Assembly (NCBI RefSeq): GCF_030409215.1
Contig: NZ_JAUFPL010000018.1
Coordinates: 157,219-221,218 of the forward strand
From: Halomonas ramblicola
GTDB lineage: Bacteria; Pseudomonadota; Gammaproteobacteria; Pseudomonadales; Halomonadaceae
DNA: 64,000 nt
Direction: 5' to 3'
The position numbers and the translations under genes are program-made. The notes under the pieces are model-generated. The model did no database searches. It saw nothing but the letters and a program-made list of their open reading frames with translations, and was not told the origin of the DNA. Below, piece after piece: positions 30,523 to 40,412 of the stretch (position 1 is its first letter; each line of letters begins with the position of its first letter).

Positions 30523-33204
30523 CTAGCCCGAAACGTCCAGCACCTCCACCAGGCGCTCGCGCAGGCGCACCTGGCGCTCGGGGTCGGTGAGCGGCTCGCC
30601 GGCCTTGGTGGTGATGAAGAAGACGTCCTCCACCCGCTCGCCCAGGGTGGCGATCTTGGCCGCCGACAGGGCGATGTCCTGCTCCATGAAGATGCGTCCC
30701 ACCCGGGCCAGCAGGCCGGGGCGGTCGGGGGCGATCAGTTCCAGCAGGGTGCGCTCGTTGGCCGGGTCCTGCTCGAGGATCACCTCGGTGGGCACCCGGA
30801 AGTGGCGCAGCTGGCGCGGGGTATGGCGGGTGACGATCTGGGGGTAGTCGTCCGGGTCGTCGAGCTCCTCCACCAGGTGGGCGCGGATCGCCTCGAGGCG
30901 CGAGGGCTCGCGGATCGCGCGCCCCTCGTCGTCGAGCACGATGAAGGTGTTGAGCGTCCGGTCGTTGCTGGAGGTGGCGATGCGCGCGTCGTGGATCGAG
31001 AGGTTCAGTTGATCCAGGGCGGCGGCGGTGGCGGCGAAGAGGTCGTTCACCGAGCGGGTGTGGATGAACAGCTTGGTGCCGCCCTCGACCATGTCGTCGG
31101 TGGGCGCGCTGGCCAGCACCAGTGGCAGTTCCGAGTCGCCGTGGGCCAGGATGCCCTGAGTCTGCCAGACGATCTCGCTGGGGGCGTACTGCAGGAAGTA
31201 CTCCTCGCCCAGCGACTCCCAGAGCCGCTCGACGCGCTCCATGTCGGTGCCCACCGCGGCCAGCAGCGACTGGGCCTCGTCGCGGGTCTCGCGCACCCAG
31301 TCATCGCGCTCCAGGGGGTTCTCCAGGCCGCGGCGCAGGGCGCGCTTGGTCTCGGCGTACAGTTGGCGCAGCAGCGAGGCGCGCCAGCCGTTCCACAGCG
31401 TGGGGTTGGTGGCGTTGATATCGGCCACGGTGAGCAGGTAGAGGTAGTCGAGGCGGGTCTCGTCGCCCACCAGGCGGGCGAAGTCGGCGATCACGTCGGG
31501 GTCGGTGATGTCGCGCTTCTGGGCGACCATCGACATGGTCAGGTGCTGCTCCACCAGCCAGCTCACCAGGCGAGTATCGCGACCCGACAGGCCGTGGCGC
31601 TCGGCGAAGGCCTCCACGTCCCGGGCGCCGATCAGCGAGTGGTCGCCGCCGCGCCCCTTGCCGATGTCGTGGTAGAGGCCGGCGATCCACAGCAGTTCGA
31701 GCTTGGGCACCTGGTGGATCAGCGCCGCCGCCACCGGGAAGGCCTCGCGGGCCTCGGGCTTGCGGAAGCCGTGGATGAACTTCAGCAGGCGCAGGGTGTG
31801 GGCGTCGACGGTGTAGATGTGGAAGAGATCGTGCTGCATCAGGCCCACGGCGCGGCCGAACTCCGGCAGGTACTTGCCGAGCACCCCGTAGCGGTTCATG
31901 CGCCGCAGCTGGCGGGCCACGTTGCCCCCGGAGCGCAGCAGCTCCATGAACAGGCTCTGGTGGCGCACGTCGTCGCGGTAGAGGTCGTCCATCAGGTGAC
32001 GGTGGTCGCGGATCAGGCGGATGGTGTCGGCGCGCACGCCCTCGATCTCGGGGTGCTCGGCCATCAGCAGGAAGAGCTCCAGCAGCGCCGAGGGGCGCTC
32101 GCGGAAGACGCTGCGCGAGCGCGCCTGGATGAAGCCGTCCTTGATCTCGAAGCGGTCGTTGAGCGGCACGATCGGCAGCGCCTCGCCGGCGTGGAGGATC
32201 GCCTCGTCGAAGTGCTGCAGCAGCATGTCGTTGAGGCCGGCCAGCGCCGTGACGTGGCGGTAGTAGCACTTCATGAACTGCTCCACGGCGAGCCGCTCCG
32301 GGGTGTCGCGGAAGCCGAACCGCTCGGCGATGGTGCGCTGGTGGTCGAACAGCAGGCGGTCCTCGGCGCGGCCGGTGAGCATGTGCAGGGCGTAGCGTAC
32401 CTGCCACAGGAAGGCCTGGCCCTGGCTGAGAATGCGCAGCTCGGCGTCGTTCATGAAGCCGATGGCCACCAGGTCCTCGTAGCGCTCGCTGCCGAAGTGG
32501 CGCTTGGCCACCCAGCCGATCATCTGGATGTCGCGCAGCCCGCCGGGGGCGCTCTTGATGTTGGGCTCCAGGTGATACTCGGAGTTGTTGTGGCGGTAGT
32601 GGCGGCTGATCTGTTCCTGCCACTTGGCCTCGAAGAAGCGGTCGGCGGGCCAGAGGCGGTCGGTGGACAGGTGCGTTTGCATGGCCTCGCGCAGGCGCTC
32701 GGGGCCGGCCAGGGTGCGGCTCTCCAGCAGGTTGGTGATCACCGTGACATCGGCCTCGGCCTCGCGCTCGCAATCGGCCAGCGAGCGCACGCTGTGGCCG
32801 ATCTCCAGTCCGATGTCCCACAGCAAGGTGATGAAGGCCGTGAGCGCTTCCCGGTAGGGCGTGTCGTCATCGTCCTCGAGCAGCAGCAGCAGGTCGATGT
32901 CCGAGTGGGGGTGCAGCTCGCCGCGGCCGTAGCCGCCCACGGCGAGCAGGGCGATGCCGTCGTCGGGCCAGGCGTGCTGCTCCCAGGCCACCGCCAGCAG
33001 CCGGTCGAGGCACCAGGCGCGGCCGTGGATCAGGTCGCGGATGTCGGCGCCGGCGTGGAAGCGGGCGTCGAGTCGCGCCTGGATCTCGGCCAGGGCCGCC
33101 TTGAAGGGCGCGATGGGCGAGCGGCTGCCGGTGAGCTCCTCGCGGAAGGCGGCGACGTCGAACAGGGTCTCGTCGGGCACGAAGCGGTAGTGGTGGAGCA
33201 GCAT
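30523..33204 (-). CDS. glnD: Bifunctional uridylyltransferase/uridylyl-removing enzyme GlnD
   Basis: 893 residues, full length. It uridylylates and deuridylylates PII proteins in response to glutamine, setting nitrogen control. Domains in order are a nucleotidyltransferase with GGYGRGELHPHSDIDLLLL (the GxGxGE-DxD signature), a central helical region, the HD hydrolase domain with LYHDIGKGRGGDHS, and two C-terminal ACT domains that sense glutamine. The stop lies 105 bp before dapC in the same direction; the start is 4 bp past the map stop. Confidence 0.96.
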   Translation of the reverse strand: MLLHHYRFVPDETLFDVAAFREELTGSRSPIAPFKAALAEIQARLDARFHAGADIRDLIHGRAWCLDRLLAVAWEQHAWPDDGIALLAVGGYGRGELHPHSDIDLLLLLEDDDDTPYREALTAFITLLWDIGLEIGHSVRSLADCEREAEADVTVITNLLESRTLAGPERLREAMQTHLSTDRLWPADRFFEAKWQEQISRHYRHNNSEYHLEPNIKSAPGGLRDIQMIGWVAKRHFGSERYEDLVAIGFMNDAELRILSQGQAFLWQVRYALHMLTGRAEDRLLFDHQRTIAERFGFRDTPERLAVEQFMKCYYRHVTALAGLNDMLLQHFDEAILHAGEALPIVPLNDRFEIKDGFIQARSRSVFRERPSALLELFLLMAEHPEIEGVRADTIRLIRDHRHLMDDLYRDDVRHQSLFMELLRSGGNVARQLRRMNRYGVLGKYLPEFGRAVGLMQHDLFHIYTVDAHTLRLLKFIHGFRKPEAREAFPVAAALIHQVPKLELLWIAGLYHDIGKGRGGDHSLIGARDVEAFAERHGLSGRDTRLVSWLVEQHLTMSMVAQKRDITDPDVIADFARLVGDETRLDYLYLLTVADINATNPTLWNGWRASLLRQLYAETKRALRRGLENPLERDDWVRETRDEAQSLLAAVGTDMERVERLWESLGEEYFLQYAPSEIVWQTQGILAHGDSELPLVLASAPTDDMVEGGTKLFIHTRSVNDLFAATAAALDQLNLSIHDARIATSSNDRTLNTFIVLDDEGRAIREPSRLEAIRAHLVEELDDPDDYPQIVTRHTPRQLRHFRVPTEVILEQDPANERTLLELIAPDRPGLLARVGRIFMEQDIALSAAKIATLGERVEDVFFITTKAGEPLTDPERQVRLRERLVEVLDVSG

Positions 33205-33208
33205 GGGC

Positions 33209-34000
33209 TCAGCGCTCGAGGAAGGAGAAGTCTTCGTCGCTCCGGGCGGTCAGCACCTCGACGCCGCTCTCGGTGACCAGCAGGGTATGTTCCCACTGGG
33301 CGGACAGGCTACGGTCCTTGGTCACCGCGGTCCAGCCGTCGCGCAGCACCTTGGTGCGGTAGCCGCCGACGTTGATCATCGGCTCGATGGTCAGGCACAT
33401 GCCGGCGGCGAGCTCGATATCCGCCTCCGGAGCATAGCCGTCGTAGTGCAGCACCTGGGGCTCCTCGTGGAAGCTGGCACCGATGCCGTGGCCGCAGAAG
33501 TCGCGCACCACCGAATAGCCGTTGGCCTCGGCGTGCTTCTGGATGGCACGGGCCAGCTCGGAGAGGCGCACACCCGGCCGCACCAGGGCGATGCTCTCGT
33601 AGAGACACTCCTGGGTGACCCGGCACAGCCGCTCGCCCTGGATGGTCTCGCCGATCACGAACATCACGCTGGAGTCGCCGTGGTAGCCGTCGGCGGTCTT
33701 GACGGTGACGTCCAGGTTCATGATATCGCCCTTCTTCAGCTTCTTGGCGTCGTCGGGGATGCCGTGGCACACCACGTGATTAATGGAGGTGCACACCGAC
33801 TTGGGGAAGCCGTGGTAGTCGAGCGGGGCGGGGGTGGAGCCCAGCTCGTGGACGATGTAGTCGTGGCAGAGACGGTCGATCTCGCCGGTGCTGATGCCGG
33901 CCTGGACGTGGGGGGTGATCATCTCCAGCACGCTGGCGGCCTGACGGCCCGCCTCGCGCATCTTCTCGATCTCGTCGGGCGTCTTGATGGGTACGTTCAT
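33209..34000 (-). CDS. map: Methionine aminopeptidase, type I
   Basis: 263 residues, the type I bacterial length. It removes the initiator Met from nascent proteins. Metal ligands are visible in [16 protein letters not shown] (two Asp), [12 protein letters not shown] (His and neighbouring His), LTIEPM (Glu) and [10 protein letters not shown] (Glu). The start at 34000 ([18 protein letters not shown]) fits the family; a 21-residue upstream extension to 34063 is arginine-rich and not conserved. It is divergent from rpsB, the usual arrangement. Confidence 0.96.
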   Translation of the reverse strand: MNVPIKTPDEIEKMREAGRQAASVLEMITPHVQAGISTGEIDRLCHDYIVHELGSTPAPLDYHGFPKSVCTSINHVVCHGIPDDAKKLKKGDIMNLDVTVKTADGYHGDSSVMFVIGETIQGERLCRVTQECLYESIALVRPGVRLSELARAIQKHAEANGYSVVRDFCGHGIGASFHEEPQVLHYDGYAPEADIELAAGMCLTIEPMINVGGYRTKVLRDGWTAVTKDRSLSAQWEHTLLVTESGVEVLTARSDEDFSFLER

Positions 34001-34058
34001 GGAATCTCGGAATCGGGGGTGGGGTCGCCCGACGCGGCGGGGAAGGAGCGCAGACGAC

Positions 34059-34087
34059 TTCATCTCGGCGTCGTTCCATGGTATAAA
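34059..34087 (+). promoter_or_regulatory. Candidate promoter for rpsB-tsf
   Basis: TTCATC at 34059-34064 and TATAAA at 34082-34087 are 17 bp apart. Placed here it gives an rpsB leader of about 210 nt. Confidence 0.5.
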
Positions 34088-34093
34088 GCTGCG

Positions 34094-34304
34094 CGCCTTC
34101 CTGCAATCGCCGAGCCAGCCGGCACCGAGCCCCTCGACGCCCCGTCGTCCGGCCGGGCCATCGGCCGGCGATCATGATGGCGTCAATCAATGCAACGCCT
34201 TGAAAACACACATGCACCGGCACATGGTCCCGGGTGCTGCGGCGCGTCCGCGGTCGGATCCATGGGGTGCATGGAGGCCTAACCCGATTTTCCAGGAGTC
34301 ATCC
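34094..34304 (+). promoter_or_regulatory. Long rpsB 5' leader
   Basis: This is about 210 bp without a gene between the candidate promoter and rpsB. It contains CCGGCC/GGCCGG inverted repeats near 34150-34170 and an AGGAG site just before rpsB. In other gammaproteobacteria S2 represses its own operon by binding a structured rpsB leader; a similar role here is inference. Confidence 0.4.
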
Positions 34305-35051
34305 ATGGCACACGTCAACATGCGTGACCTGCTGAAGGCAGGCGCTCACTTCGGTCACCAGACCAAGTACTGGAACCCGAAGATGAGCAAGTTCATCTTC
34401 GGCGCGCGCAACAAGATCCACATCATCAACCTCGAGCATACCCTGCCGGCCCTCAACGAGGCCATCGAGGTGGTCGAGAAGATGGCGGCCGCGAACAACA
34501 AGATCCTGTTCGTCGGCACCAAGCGCAGCGCCAGCAAGATCGTCAAGGAAGAGGCCAACCGCGTCGGTCAGCCCTTCGTCAACCATCGTTGGCTCGGCGG
34601 CATGCTGACCAACTACAAGACCATCCGCGTTTCCATCAAGCGCCTTGGTGAACTCGAGGCGATGCATCAGGACGGCACCTTCGAGAAGCTGACCAAGAAG
34701 GAAGTGCTGATGGCGACCCGCGAGCAGGCCAAGCTCGAGCGGTCCGTGGGTGGTATCAAGGACATGGGCGGCCTGCCCGACGCCCTCTTCGTGGTCGACG
34801 TGGACCACGAGCGCATCGCCATCAACGAGGCGAACAAGCTGGGCATCCCGGTCATCGGCGTGGTGGACACCAACTCCGATCCGGACGGCGTCGACTACGT
34901 GATCCCCGGCAACGATGACTCCATCCGCGCCATCCAGATCTACGTCAAGGCCATCGCCGACGCCTGCGGCCGTGCGAAGGAAGGTCGTCCCGACGAGTTC
35001 GTCGAGGTGACCGACGAGGTCGCCCAGGAAAGCGACAGCGCCGCCGAGTGA
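34305..35051 (+). CDS. rpsB: 30S ribosomal protein S2
   Basis: 248 residues. Starts [20 protein letters not shown] and contains the S2 signatures [26 protein letters not shown] and [29 protein letters not shown] lies about 9 bp before the ATG at 34305. It is the first gene of the rightward translation/envelope block and is followed by tsf, with a strong palindrome between that may attenuate. Confidence 0.98.
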   Translation: MAHVNMRDLLKAGAHFGHQTKYWNPKMSKFIFGARNKIHIINLEHTLPALNEAIEVVEKMAAANNKILFVGTKRSASKIVKEEANRVGQPFVNHRWLGGMLTNYKTIRVSIKRLGELEAMHQDGTFEKLTKKEVLMATREQAKLERSVGGIKDMGGLPDALFVVDVDHERIAINEANKLGIPVIGVVDTNSDPDGVDYVIPGNDDSIRAIQIYVKAIADACGRAKEGRPDEFVEVTDEVAQESDSAAE

Positions 35052-35121
35052 TCGCGGCCCGTCTGGTCGGTGACGTCGCGGCGACCCGTCATGTCGCTGC
35101 CATCGGCACCGGTTGGACGAG

Positions 35122-35147
35122 AAGGGGGCCGCGGCCCCCTTTCTTCT
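35122..35147 (+). terminator. Palindrome between rpsB and tsf (partial terminator)
   Basis: AAGGGGGCCG followed immediately by CGGCCCCCTT is a perfect 20-bp palindrome, followed by TCTTCTCC. It could lower tsf expression relative to rpsB. Confidence 0.6.
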
Positions 35148-35218
35148 CCGAATTCGCCGGATTCGTCCCCTGCGATGGGTCCGGACCCCACTTCCCGAGA
35201 CAGTCAGAGGTGAATCCC

Positions 35219-36088
35219 ATGGCAGCTATCAGCGCCTCCCAGGTCAAGGAACTGCGCGAGCGTACCGGGCTCGGCATGATGGAGTGCAAGAAGGCCCTCA
35301 CCGAGGCCGGCGGCGACATCGACGCCGCCATCGAGAACCTGCGCAAGAGCTCCGGCCTCAAGGCCGCCAAGAAGGCCGGTCGTACCGCCGCCGAGGGTGC
35401 CGTCGTGACCCGCGTGGCCGAGGACGGCAGCTACGGCGTGATGGTCGAGATCAACTCCGAGACCGACTTCGTCGCCCGCGACGACAACTTCAGGGCCTTC
35501 GCCGACAAGGTGGCCGACGCCTTCTTCGCCGCCAAGAGCGAGGACGTGGCCGCCGTCATGGAAGGCGAGCTGGAGAGCGACCGCGAGCAACTGGTGCAGA
35601 AGATCGGCGAGAACATCGGCGTGCGCCGCAGCGTGGTGGTCGAGGCCGGCGACGGCGGCCTGGTGGGCGAGTACGTCCACGGCGGCCGCATCGGCGTGCT
35701 CACCGTGCTCAAGGGCGGCAGCGCCGAGGCGGCGCGTGACGTCGCCATGCACGTGGCGGCCATCAACCCGGCCGTGGCGCGCCCCGAGGACATGCCCCAG
35801 GAGCAGCTGGACCAGGAGAAGGCGATCATCCTGGCGCAGCCGGACATGGCCGGCAAGCCCGAGAACATCGCCGAGAAGATGGTCCAGGGCCGCCTGAAGA
35901 AGTACCTGTCCGAGAACAGCCTGACCGAGCAGCCCTTCGTCAAGGACCCCAACCAGAGCGTCGCCGAGTTCGTCAAGGCGGCCGGCGGCGAGGTGGTCGG
36001 CTTCACCCGCTTCGAGGTGGGCGAGGGCATCGAGAAGGAAGAGGTCGACTTCGCCAAGGAAGTGATGGAACAGGCCAAGCGCAGCTGA
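35219..36088 (+). CDS. tsf: Translation elongation factor Ts
   Basis: 289 residues. EF-Ts is the guanine nucleotide exchange factor for EF-Tu. The N-terminal UBA-like domain ([24 protein letters not shown]) and the EF-Tu contact [10 protein letters not shown] near residue 81 are conserved. AGAGGTGAA precedes the ATG. A 12-bp hairpin separates it from pyrH. Confidence 0.98.
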   Translation: MAAISASQVKELRERTGLGMMECKKALTEAGGDIDAAIENLRKSSGLKAAKKAGRTAAEGAVVTRVAEDGSYGVMVEINSETDFVARDDNFRAFADKVADAFFAAKSEDVAAVMEGELESDREQLVQKIGENIGVRRSVVVEAGDGGLVGEYVHGGRIGVLTVLKGGSAEAARDVAMHVAAINPAVARPEDMPQEQLDQEKAIILAQPDMAGKPENIAEKMVQGRLKKYLSENSLTEQPFVKDPNQSVAEFVKAAGGEVVGFTRFEVGEGIEKEEVDFAKEVMEQAKRS

Positions 36089-36112
36089 GGTCAGATGTTT
36101 CCGTTGTAGGAT

Positions 36113-36140
36113 GATGGCGTGCGCGCGAGCGCACGCCATC
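36113..36140 (+). terminator. 12-bp hairpin between tsf and pyrH
   Basis: GATGGCGTGCGC (36113-36124) pairs with GCGCACGCCATC (36129-36140) over a GCGA loop, without a T tract. Confidence 0.5.
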
Positions 36141-36201
36141 GCGTATCCGGCCGGTGCATCCGGCCCCCAGCCAAGATTCGCTGATGCCCAGGAGAGATGC
36201 C

Positions 36202-36963
36202 ATGCCCGCACCCGATCACGTCGAGGCCCCGTCCAAGGTCCGCTCCGAGAAGACGAAGTACAAGCGAATCCTGCTCAAGCTCTCCGGCGAGGCGCTGACC
36301 GGCGACGCCGAGTTCGGCATCGATCCCAAGGTGCTGGACCGCATGGCGCTGGAGATCGGCCAGCTGGTGGGGATCGGCGTCCAGGTCGGCATCGTCGTCG
36401 GCGGCGGCAACCTGTTCCGCGGGGCGGCCCTGCACGAGGCGGGCATGGATCGGGTCACCGGCGACCACATGGGCATGCTGGCCACGGTGATGAACGCCCT
36501 GGCCATGCGCGATGCCCTGGAGCGCTCCAACATCCGCTCGCGGGTGATGTCGGCGATCCCCATGAGCGGCGTGGTGGAACACTACGACCGGCGCACCGCC
36601 ATCCGCTACCTGACGTCGGGCGACGTGGTGCTGTTCTCGGCCGGCACCGGCAACCCCTTCTTCACCACCGACTCGGCGGCCTGCCTGCGCGGCATCGAGA
36701 TCGATGCCGACGTGGTGGTCAAGGCCACCAAGGTGGACGGTGTCTACGACAGGGACCCGGTCAAGCACCCCGAGGCGATCAAGTACGACCAGCTCAGCTA
36801 CGACGACGCCCTCGACCAGAAGCTCGGCGTGATGGATTTGACCGCCATCTGCCTGGTGCGGGACCATGACATGCCGGTTCGCGTCTTCAACATGAACAAG
36901 CCCGGAGCCCTGCTCAACCTGGTGGTGGGCGGCGAGGAAGGCACGCTGATAGACAGAGGTTGA
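36202..36963 (+). CDS. pyrH: Uridylate kinase (UMP kinase)
   Basis: 253 residues of the amino-acid-kinase fold. It phosphorylates UMP to UDP. Motifs are [11 protein letters not shown] (phosphate-binding Lys/Gly), [10 protein letters not shown], and [12 protein letters not shown] for UMP. The ATG at 36202 is preferred because AGGAGAG lies 5 bp upstream; two earlier in-frame ATGs (36154, 36184) lack one. Even so it has about 14 residues before the conserved core, slightly longer than E. coli PyrH. Confidence 0.95.
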   Translation: MPAPDHVEAPSKVRSEKTKYKRILLKLSGEALTGDAEFGIDPKVLDRMALEIGQLVGIGVQVGIVVGGGNLFRGAALHEAGMDRVTGDHMGMLATVMNALAMRDALERSNIRSRVMSAIPMSGVVEHYDRRTAIRYLTSGDVVLFSAGTGNPFFTTDSAACLRGIEIDADVVVKATKVDGVYDRDPVKHPEAIKYDQLSYDDALDQKLGVMDLTAICLVRDHDMPVRVFNMNKPGALLNLVVGGEEGTLIDRG

Positions 36964-36967
36964 CATC

Positions 36968-37525
36968 GTGATCAATGACATCAAGAAGGACGCAGAAAGC
37001 CGCATGAAGAAGAGCGTCGAGGCGCTTCACGGCAATCTGAACAAGATCCGCACCGGGCGCGCCCACTCCAGTATCCTGGACTCGGTGACCGTGGAGTACT
37101 ATGGCAGCCAGATGCCGCTCAACCAGGTGGCCTCGATCAACGTGGAGGACGCCCGCACCCTCTCGGTGGTGCCCTGGGAGCAGAGCATGGTGCCCAAGGT
37201 GGAGAAGGCCATCATGACCTCCGACCTGGGCCTCAACCCGGCCAGCGCCGGCAGCGTGATCCGCGTGCCCATGCCGATGCTCACCGAGGAGACTCGCAAG
37301 GGCTATATCAAGCAGGCGCGCCAGGAGGCCGAGAATGCCCGCGTGGCGGTGCGCAACGTGCGCCGCGATGCCAACGCCGACATCAAGGCCCTGCTCAAGG
37401 AGAAGGAGATCACCGAGGACGAGCAGCACCAGGCCGAGGACGCGATCCAGAAGCTCACCGACAAGTTCATCGCCGAGATCGACAAGACGCTGGAATCCAA
37501 GGAACACGACCTGATGCAGGTCTGA
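36968..37525 (+). CDS. frr: Ribosome recycling factor
   Basis: 185 residues, exactly the usual length. RRF, with EF-G, splits post-termination ribosomes. Conserved are the [20 protein letters not shown] helix and the VPWE loop, and the C-terminal long helices ending in the [14 protein letters not shown] region. It begins with GTG, 4 bp after the pyrH stop, with AGAGG upstream inside pyrH, so it is translationally linked to pyrH. Confidence 0.97.
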   Translation: MINDIKKDAESRMKKSVEALHGNLNKIRTGRAHSSILDSVTVEYYGSQMPLNQVASINVEDARTLSVVPWEQSMVPKVEKAIMTSDLGLNPASAGSVIRVPMPMLTEETRKGYIKQARQEAENARVAVRNVRRDANADIKALLKEKEITEDEQHQAEDAIQKLTDKFIAEIDKTLESKEHDLMQV

Positions 37526-37531
37526 GGATGG

Positions 37532-37558
37532 CCGCCCGGCCGCGACCCGGCCGGGCGG
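37532..37558 (+). terminator. GC hairpin after frr
   Basis: CCGCCCGGCC (37532-37541) and GGCCGGGCGG (37549-37558) form a 10-bp stem with a 7-nt loop. No T tract follows; it may be an intra-operon processing or attenuation element. Confidence 0.45.
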
Positions 37559-37574
37559 TGGCGGCACACCCCCG

Positions 37575-38372
37575 ATGCGAGACCCCATGACGTCACCGCA
37601 CTCCCCCGACTCTCGCCCCACGGACGGCACTACCGCCGCACCGGAGGGCGCCCTGCCACGCCACGTGGCGATCATCATGGATGGCAACAACCGCTGGGCG
37701 CGGGCCCGAGGGCTCTCCGGCGTGCGCGGCCATCACGCCGGGGTGGAGGCGGTCCGCGCCACCATCCGGCGCGCCGCCGAGCGGGGCGTCGATACCCTGA
37801 CCCTGTTCGCCTTCTCCAGCGAGAACTGGAAGCGGCCCAAGGCCGAGGTGAGCGCCCTGATGGAACTCTTCCTGCTGGCCCTGAAGCGCGAGGTGAAGAA
37901 GCTCCACGACAATGGCATCCGCCTGTCGGTGATCGGCGACCGGACGGCCTTCTCCGAGTCGATCCAGAAGTACATCGCCCGTGCCGAGGAGAAGACCCGC
38001 GACAACGCCCGTATGCACCTGGTGATCGCCGCCAACTACGGCGGCCAGTGGGACATCGCCCGCGCCGCCCGCCGCTTGGCCGAGCGGGTCGAGGCCGGGG
38101 AGCTCGATCTTGCGGCCATCGACGAGGCGGCCCTGGCGGGGGAGCTGAGCCTGGCCGGCGTGCCCCCGGTGGACCTGTGCATCCGCACCAGCGGTGAGCA
38201 GCGCATCTCCAACTTCGTGCTCTGGGAACTGGCCTATGCCGAGTTCCACTTCACGCCGCGACTGTGGCCCGACTTCGACGCCGCGGCCTTCGACGAGGCC
38301 CTGGCCGACTTCCGGCGCCGCAAGCGGCGCTTCGGCATGACCGACGAACAGATCGAGGAGCAAGGTGCTTAG
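37575..38372 (+). CDS. uppS: Undecaprenyl diphosphate synthase
   Basis: 265 residues. It is the cis-prenyltransferase that makes C55-PP, the lipid carrier for murein and O-antigen. Motifs are HVAIIMDGNNRWARARG (catalytic Asp), FAFSSENWKRP, and the C-terminal DLCIRTSGEQRISNF plus WPDF. There are two in-frame ATGs, at 37575 and 37587, neither with a strong ribosome site; the longer is listed. The gene overlaps cdsA by 8 bp. Confidence 0.95.
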   Translation: MRDPMTSPHSPDSRPTDGTTAAPEGALPRHVAIIMDGNNRWARARGLSGVRGHHAGVEAVRATIRRAAERGVDTLTLFAFSSENWKRPKAEVSALMELFLLALKREVKKLHDNGIRLSVIGDRTAFSESIQKYIARAEEKTRDNARMHLVIAANYGGQWDIARAARRLAERVEAGELDLAAIDEAALAGELSLAGVPPVDLCIRTSGEQRISNFVLWELAYAEFHFTPRLWPDFDAAAFDEALADFRRRKRRFGMTDEQIEEQGA

Positions 38373-39165
38373 ACAGCGGATCATCACCGCGGCCTGGCTG
38401 GCGCCCCTGATGCTGGCCGGGCTGTTCGGCCTGCAGGGCGCCCCCTTCGCACTGTTCACCGCGGCCATCGTGCTGCTCGCCGGCTGGGAGTGGACCAACC
38501 TGGCGGGTGTCCGCGGCCAGGCCGAGCGGCTGGCCCTGGTGGCGGCCCTGGGGGCATTGCTGCTGGCACTGTGGCTGGGAGGGGCGGCGCTGGCCGCCTG
38601 GCCGCTGTGGCTCGGCGCGGCGGGCTGGGCCCTCAACCTCTACTGGGTGGTGCATTACCCCGAGCGGCTCGAGCAGTGGCGTGCCCCCGCCCGGCGGCTG
38701 GCCATGGGCCTCTGGGTGCTGCTGCCCGCCTGGGTGGGCCTCAACCTGCTGCGCGACACCGGTGCCGTCTGGCTGCTCTTCGTGCTGCTGCTGGTGTGGT
38801 GTGCCGACATCGGCGCCTACTTCGCCGGCCGCGCCTTCGGTAAGCGCAAGCTGGCCCCCGAGGTCAGTCCCGGCAAGAGCTGGGAAGGGGTACTCGGCGG
38901 CCTGGCCGCCACCGCCGTCCTGGCGGTGGTGTTCGCCGCCTGGCAGGGGTTGGGCATCGGCGCCGGCCTGGTGCTGGTGCTGGCCACCCTGGCGGTGACT
39001 CTGGTGTCGGTGCTGGGCGACCTGCTGGAGAGCATGCTCAAGCGCCATCGCGGTATCAAGGACTCCAGCCAGCTGCTGCCGGGGCATGGCGGCGTGCTGG
39101 ATCGCATCGACAGCCTCACCGCGGCGCTGCCGCTGTTCGCCCTGCTGTCGCTGGGGGTGCTCTAG
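38365..39165 (+). CDS. cdsA: Phosphatidate cytidylyltransferase (CDP-diglyceride synthase)
   Basis: 266 residues, an integral inner-membrane enzyme with about eight hydrophobic segments. It makes CDP-diacylglycerol from phosphatidate and CTP. The C-terminal family signature [19 protein letters not shown] carries the metal-binding Asp residues, and SPGKSWEG precedes it. It starts with GTG at 38365 inside the end of uppS (8-bp overlap). Confidence 0.95.
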   Translation: MLRQRIITAAWLAPLMLAGLFGLQGAPFALFTAAIVLLAGWEWTNLAGVRGQAERLALVAALGALLLALWLGGAALAAWPLWLGAAGWALNLYWVVHYPERLEQWRAPARRLAMGLWVLLPAWVGLNLLRDTGAVWLLFVLLLVWCADIGAYFAGRAFGKRKLAPEVSPGKSWEGVLGGLAATAVLAVVFAAWQGLGIGAGLVLVLATLAVTLVSVLGDLLESMLKRHRGIKDSSQLLPGHGGVLDRIDSLTAALPLFALLSLGVL

Positions 39166-39166
39166 C

Positions 39167-40372
39167 ATGGCGGACAGCTTCGCAGGCAGCGCGCACCGCC
39201 GGGGGGTCACCGTGCTGGGCGCCACCGGCTCCATCGGCACCAGTACCCTGGACGTGATCGCCCGCCACCCCGACCGCTACCGCGTCCACGCCCTCACCGC
39301 CCACCGCTCCCGCGAGGCCCTGCTGGCGCAGTGTCGCCGGCACCGCCCCGAGGTGGCGGTGCTGGAGCGCGAGGCCGACGCCGCCTGGCTGCGCGAGCGC
39401 CTGGCCGAGGCGGGACTGGTCACCGAGGTGACCAGCGGTCCCCGGGCCCTGGTGGAGGTCGCCGAGGCCTCCGACGCCGAGGTGGTGATGTCGGCCATCG
39501 TGGGGGCCGCGGGCCTGCTGCCCACGCTCGCCGCGGTTCGCGCCGGCAAGCGGGTGCTGCTGGCCAACAAGGAGGCCCTGGTGATGTCCGGGGCCCTGTT
39601 CATGGAAGCGGTGGCGCGCTTTGGTGCCACCCTGCTGCCCATCGACTCCGAACATAACGCCATCTACCAGTGTCTACCCGTGGAGCACCGCGGCGGCCTG
39701 GCGCGTCACGGGGTACGCCAGTTGCTGCTGACCGCCTCGGGCGGCCCCTTCCGCGGCTGGTCCCGAGCGGCACTGGCCGGGGTGTCCCCCGAGCAGGCCT
39801 GCGCCCATCCCAACTGGAGCATGGGGCGCAAGATCTCGGTGGACAGCGCCACCCTGATGAACAAGGGCCTCGAGCTGATCGAGGCGTGCTGGCTGTTCGA
39901 TGCCCGTCCCGACCAGGTGCAGGTGGTGGTGCACCCCCAGAGCGTGATCCATTCCATGGCCGCCTACAGCGACGGTTCGGTGATCGCCCAGCTCGGCAAC
40001 CCCGACATGCGCACCCCCATCGCCTATGGCCTGGCGTGGCCGGAACGCATCGATGCCGGGGTCGCGGCGCTGGATCTCTTCGCCGTGGCGCGGCTCGACT
40101 TCGAGGCGCCGGACGAGATCGCCTTTCCCTGTCTGCGCCTGGCCCGCGAGGCCATGGCGGCGGGCGGTACGGCGCCAGCGGTGCTCAACGCCGCCAACGA
40201 AGCGGCGGTGGCGGCCTTCCTCGAGGGACGCCTCGGCTTCAACGCCATCGCCGAGCTGGTGGCCCGGGTGTGCGACGCCGAGCCGGTGCGCCCGGCCGAC
40301 GACCTCGAGACCATCCTCGAGGCCGATGCCCAGGCCCGTTGCGCCGCGCACGCCTGGCTGGCAGGCCGCTGA
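39167..40372 (+). CDS. dxr: 1-deoxy-D-xylulose 5-phosphate reductoisomerase
   Basis: 401 residues. Dxr converts DXP to MEP, the committed step of the non-mevalonate isoprenoid pathway, with NADPH. Motifs are [15 protein letters not shown] (NADPH loop), [22 protein letters not shown] (metal-binding Asp and Glu) and [20 protein letters not shown] (phosphate and catalytic loop). The ATG at 39167 lies one base after the cdsA stop. The order uppS-cdsA-dxr-rseP follows Pseudomonas rather than E. coli. Confidence 0.97.
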   Translation: MADSFAGSAHRRGVTVLGATGSIGTSTLDVIARHPDRYRVHALTAHRSREALLAQCRRHRPEVAVLEREADAAWLRERLAEAGLVTEVTSGPRALVEVAEASDAEVVMSAIVGAAGLLPTLAAVRAGKRVLLANKEALVMSGALFMEAVARFGATLLPIDSEHNAIYQCLPVEHRGGLARHGVRQLLLTASGGPFRGWSRAALAGVSPEQACAHPNWSMGRKISVDSATLMNKGLELIEACWLFDARPDQVQVVVHPQSVIHSMAAYSDGSVIAQLGNPDMRTPIAYGLAWPERIDAGVAALDLFAVARLDFEAPDEIAFPCLRLAREAMAAGGTAPAVLNAANEAAVAAFLEGRLGFNAIAELVARVCDAEPVRPADDLETILEADAQARCAAHAWLAGR

Positions 40373-40412
40373 TGGCATCGCCTTCGACCCGAGATTCCAG
40401 GAGGAGACCGAC

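Noticed and set aside
29371..33276. A 1301-codon open frame on the plus strand
   Set aside because: It is antisense to dapC and glnD, which have full domain evidence. Long antisense frames are expected in GC-rich genes, and its translation is low-complexity Gly/Ala/Val/His/Gln.
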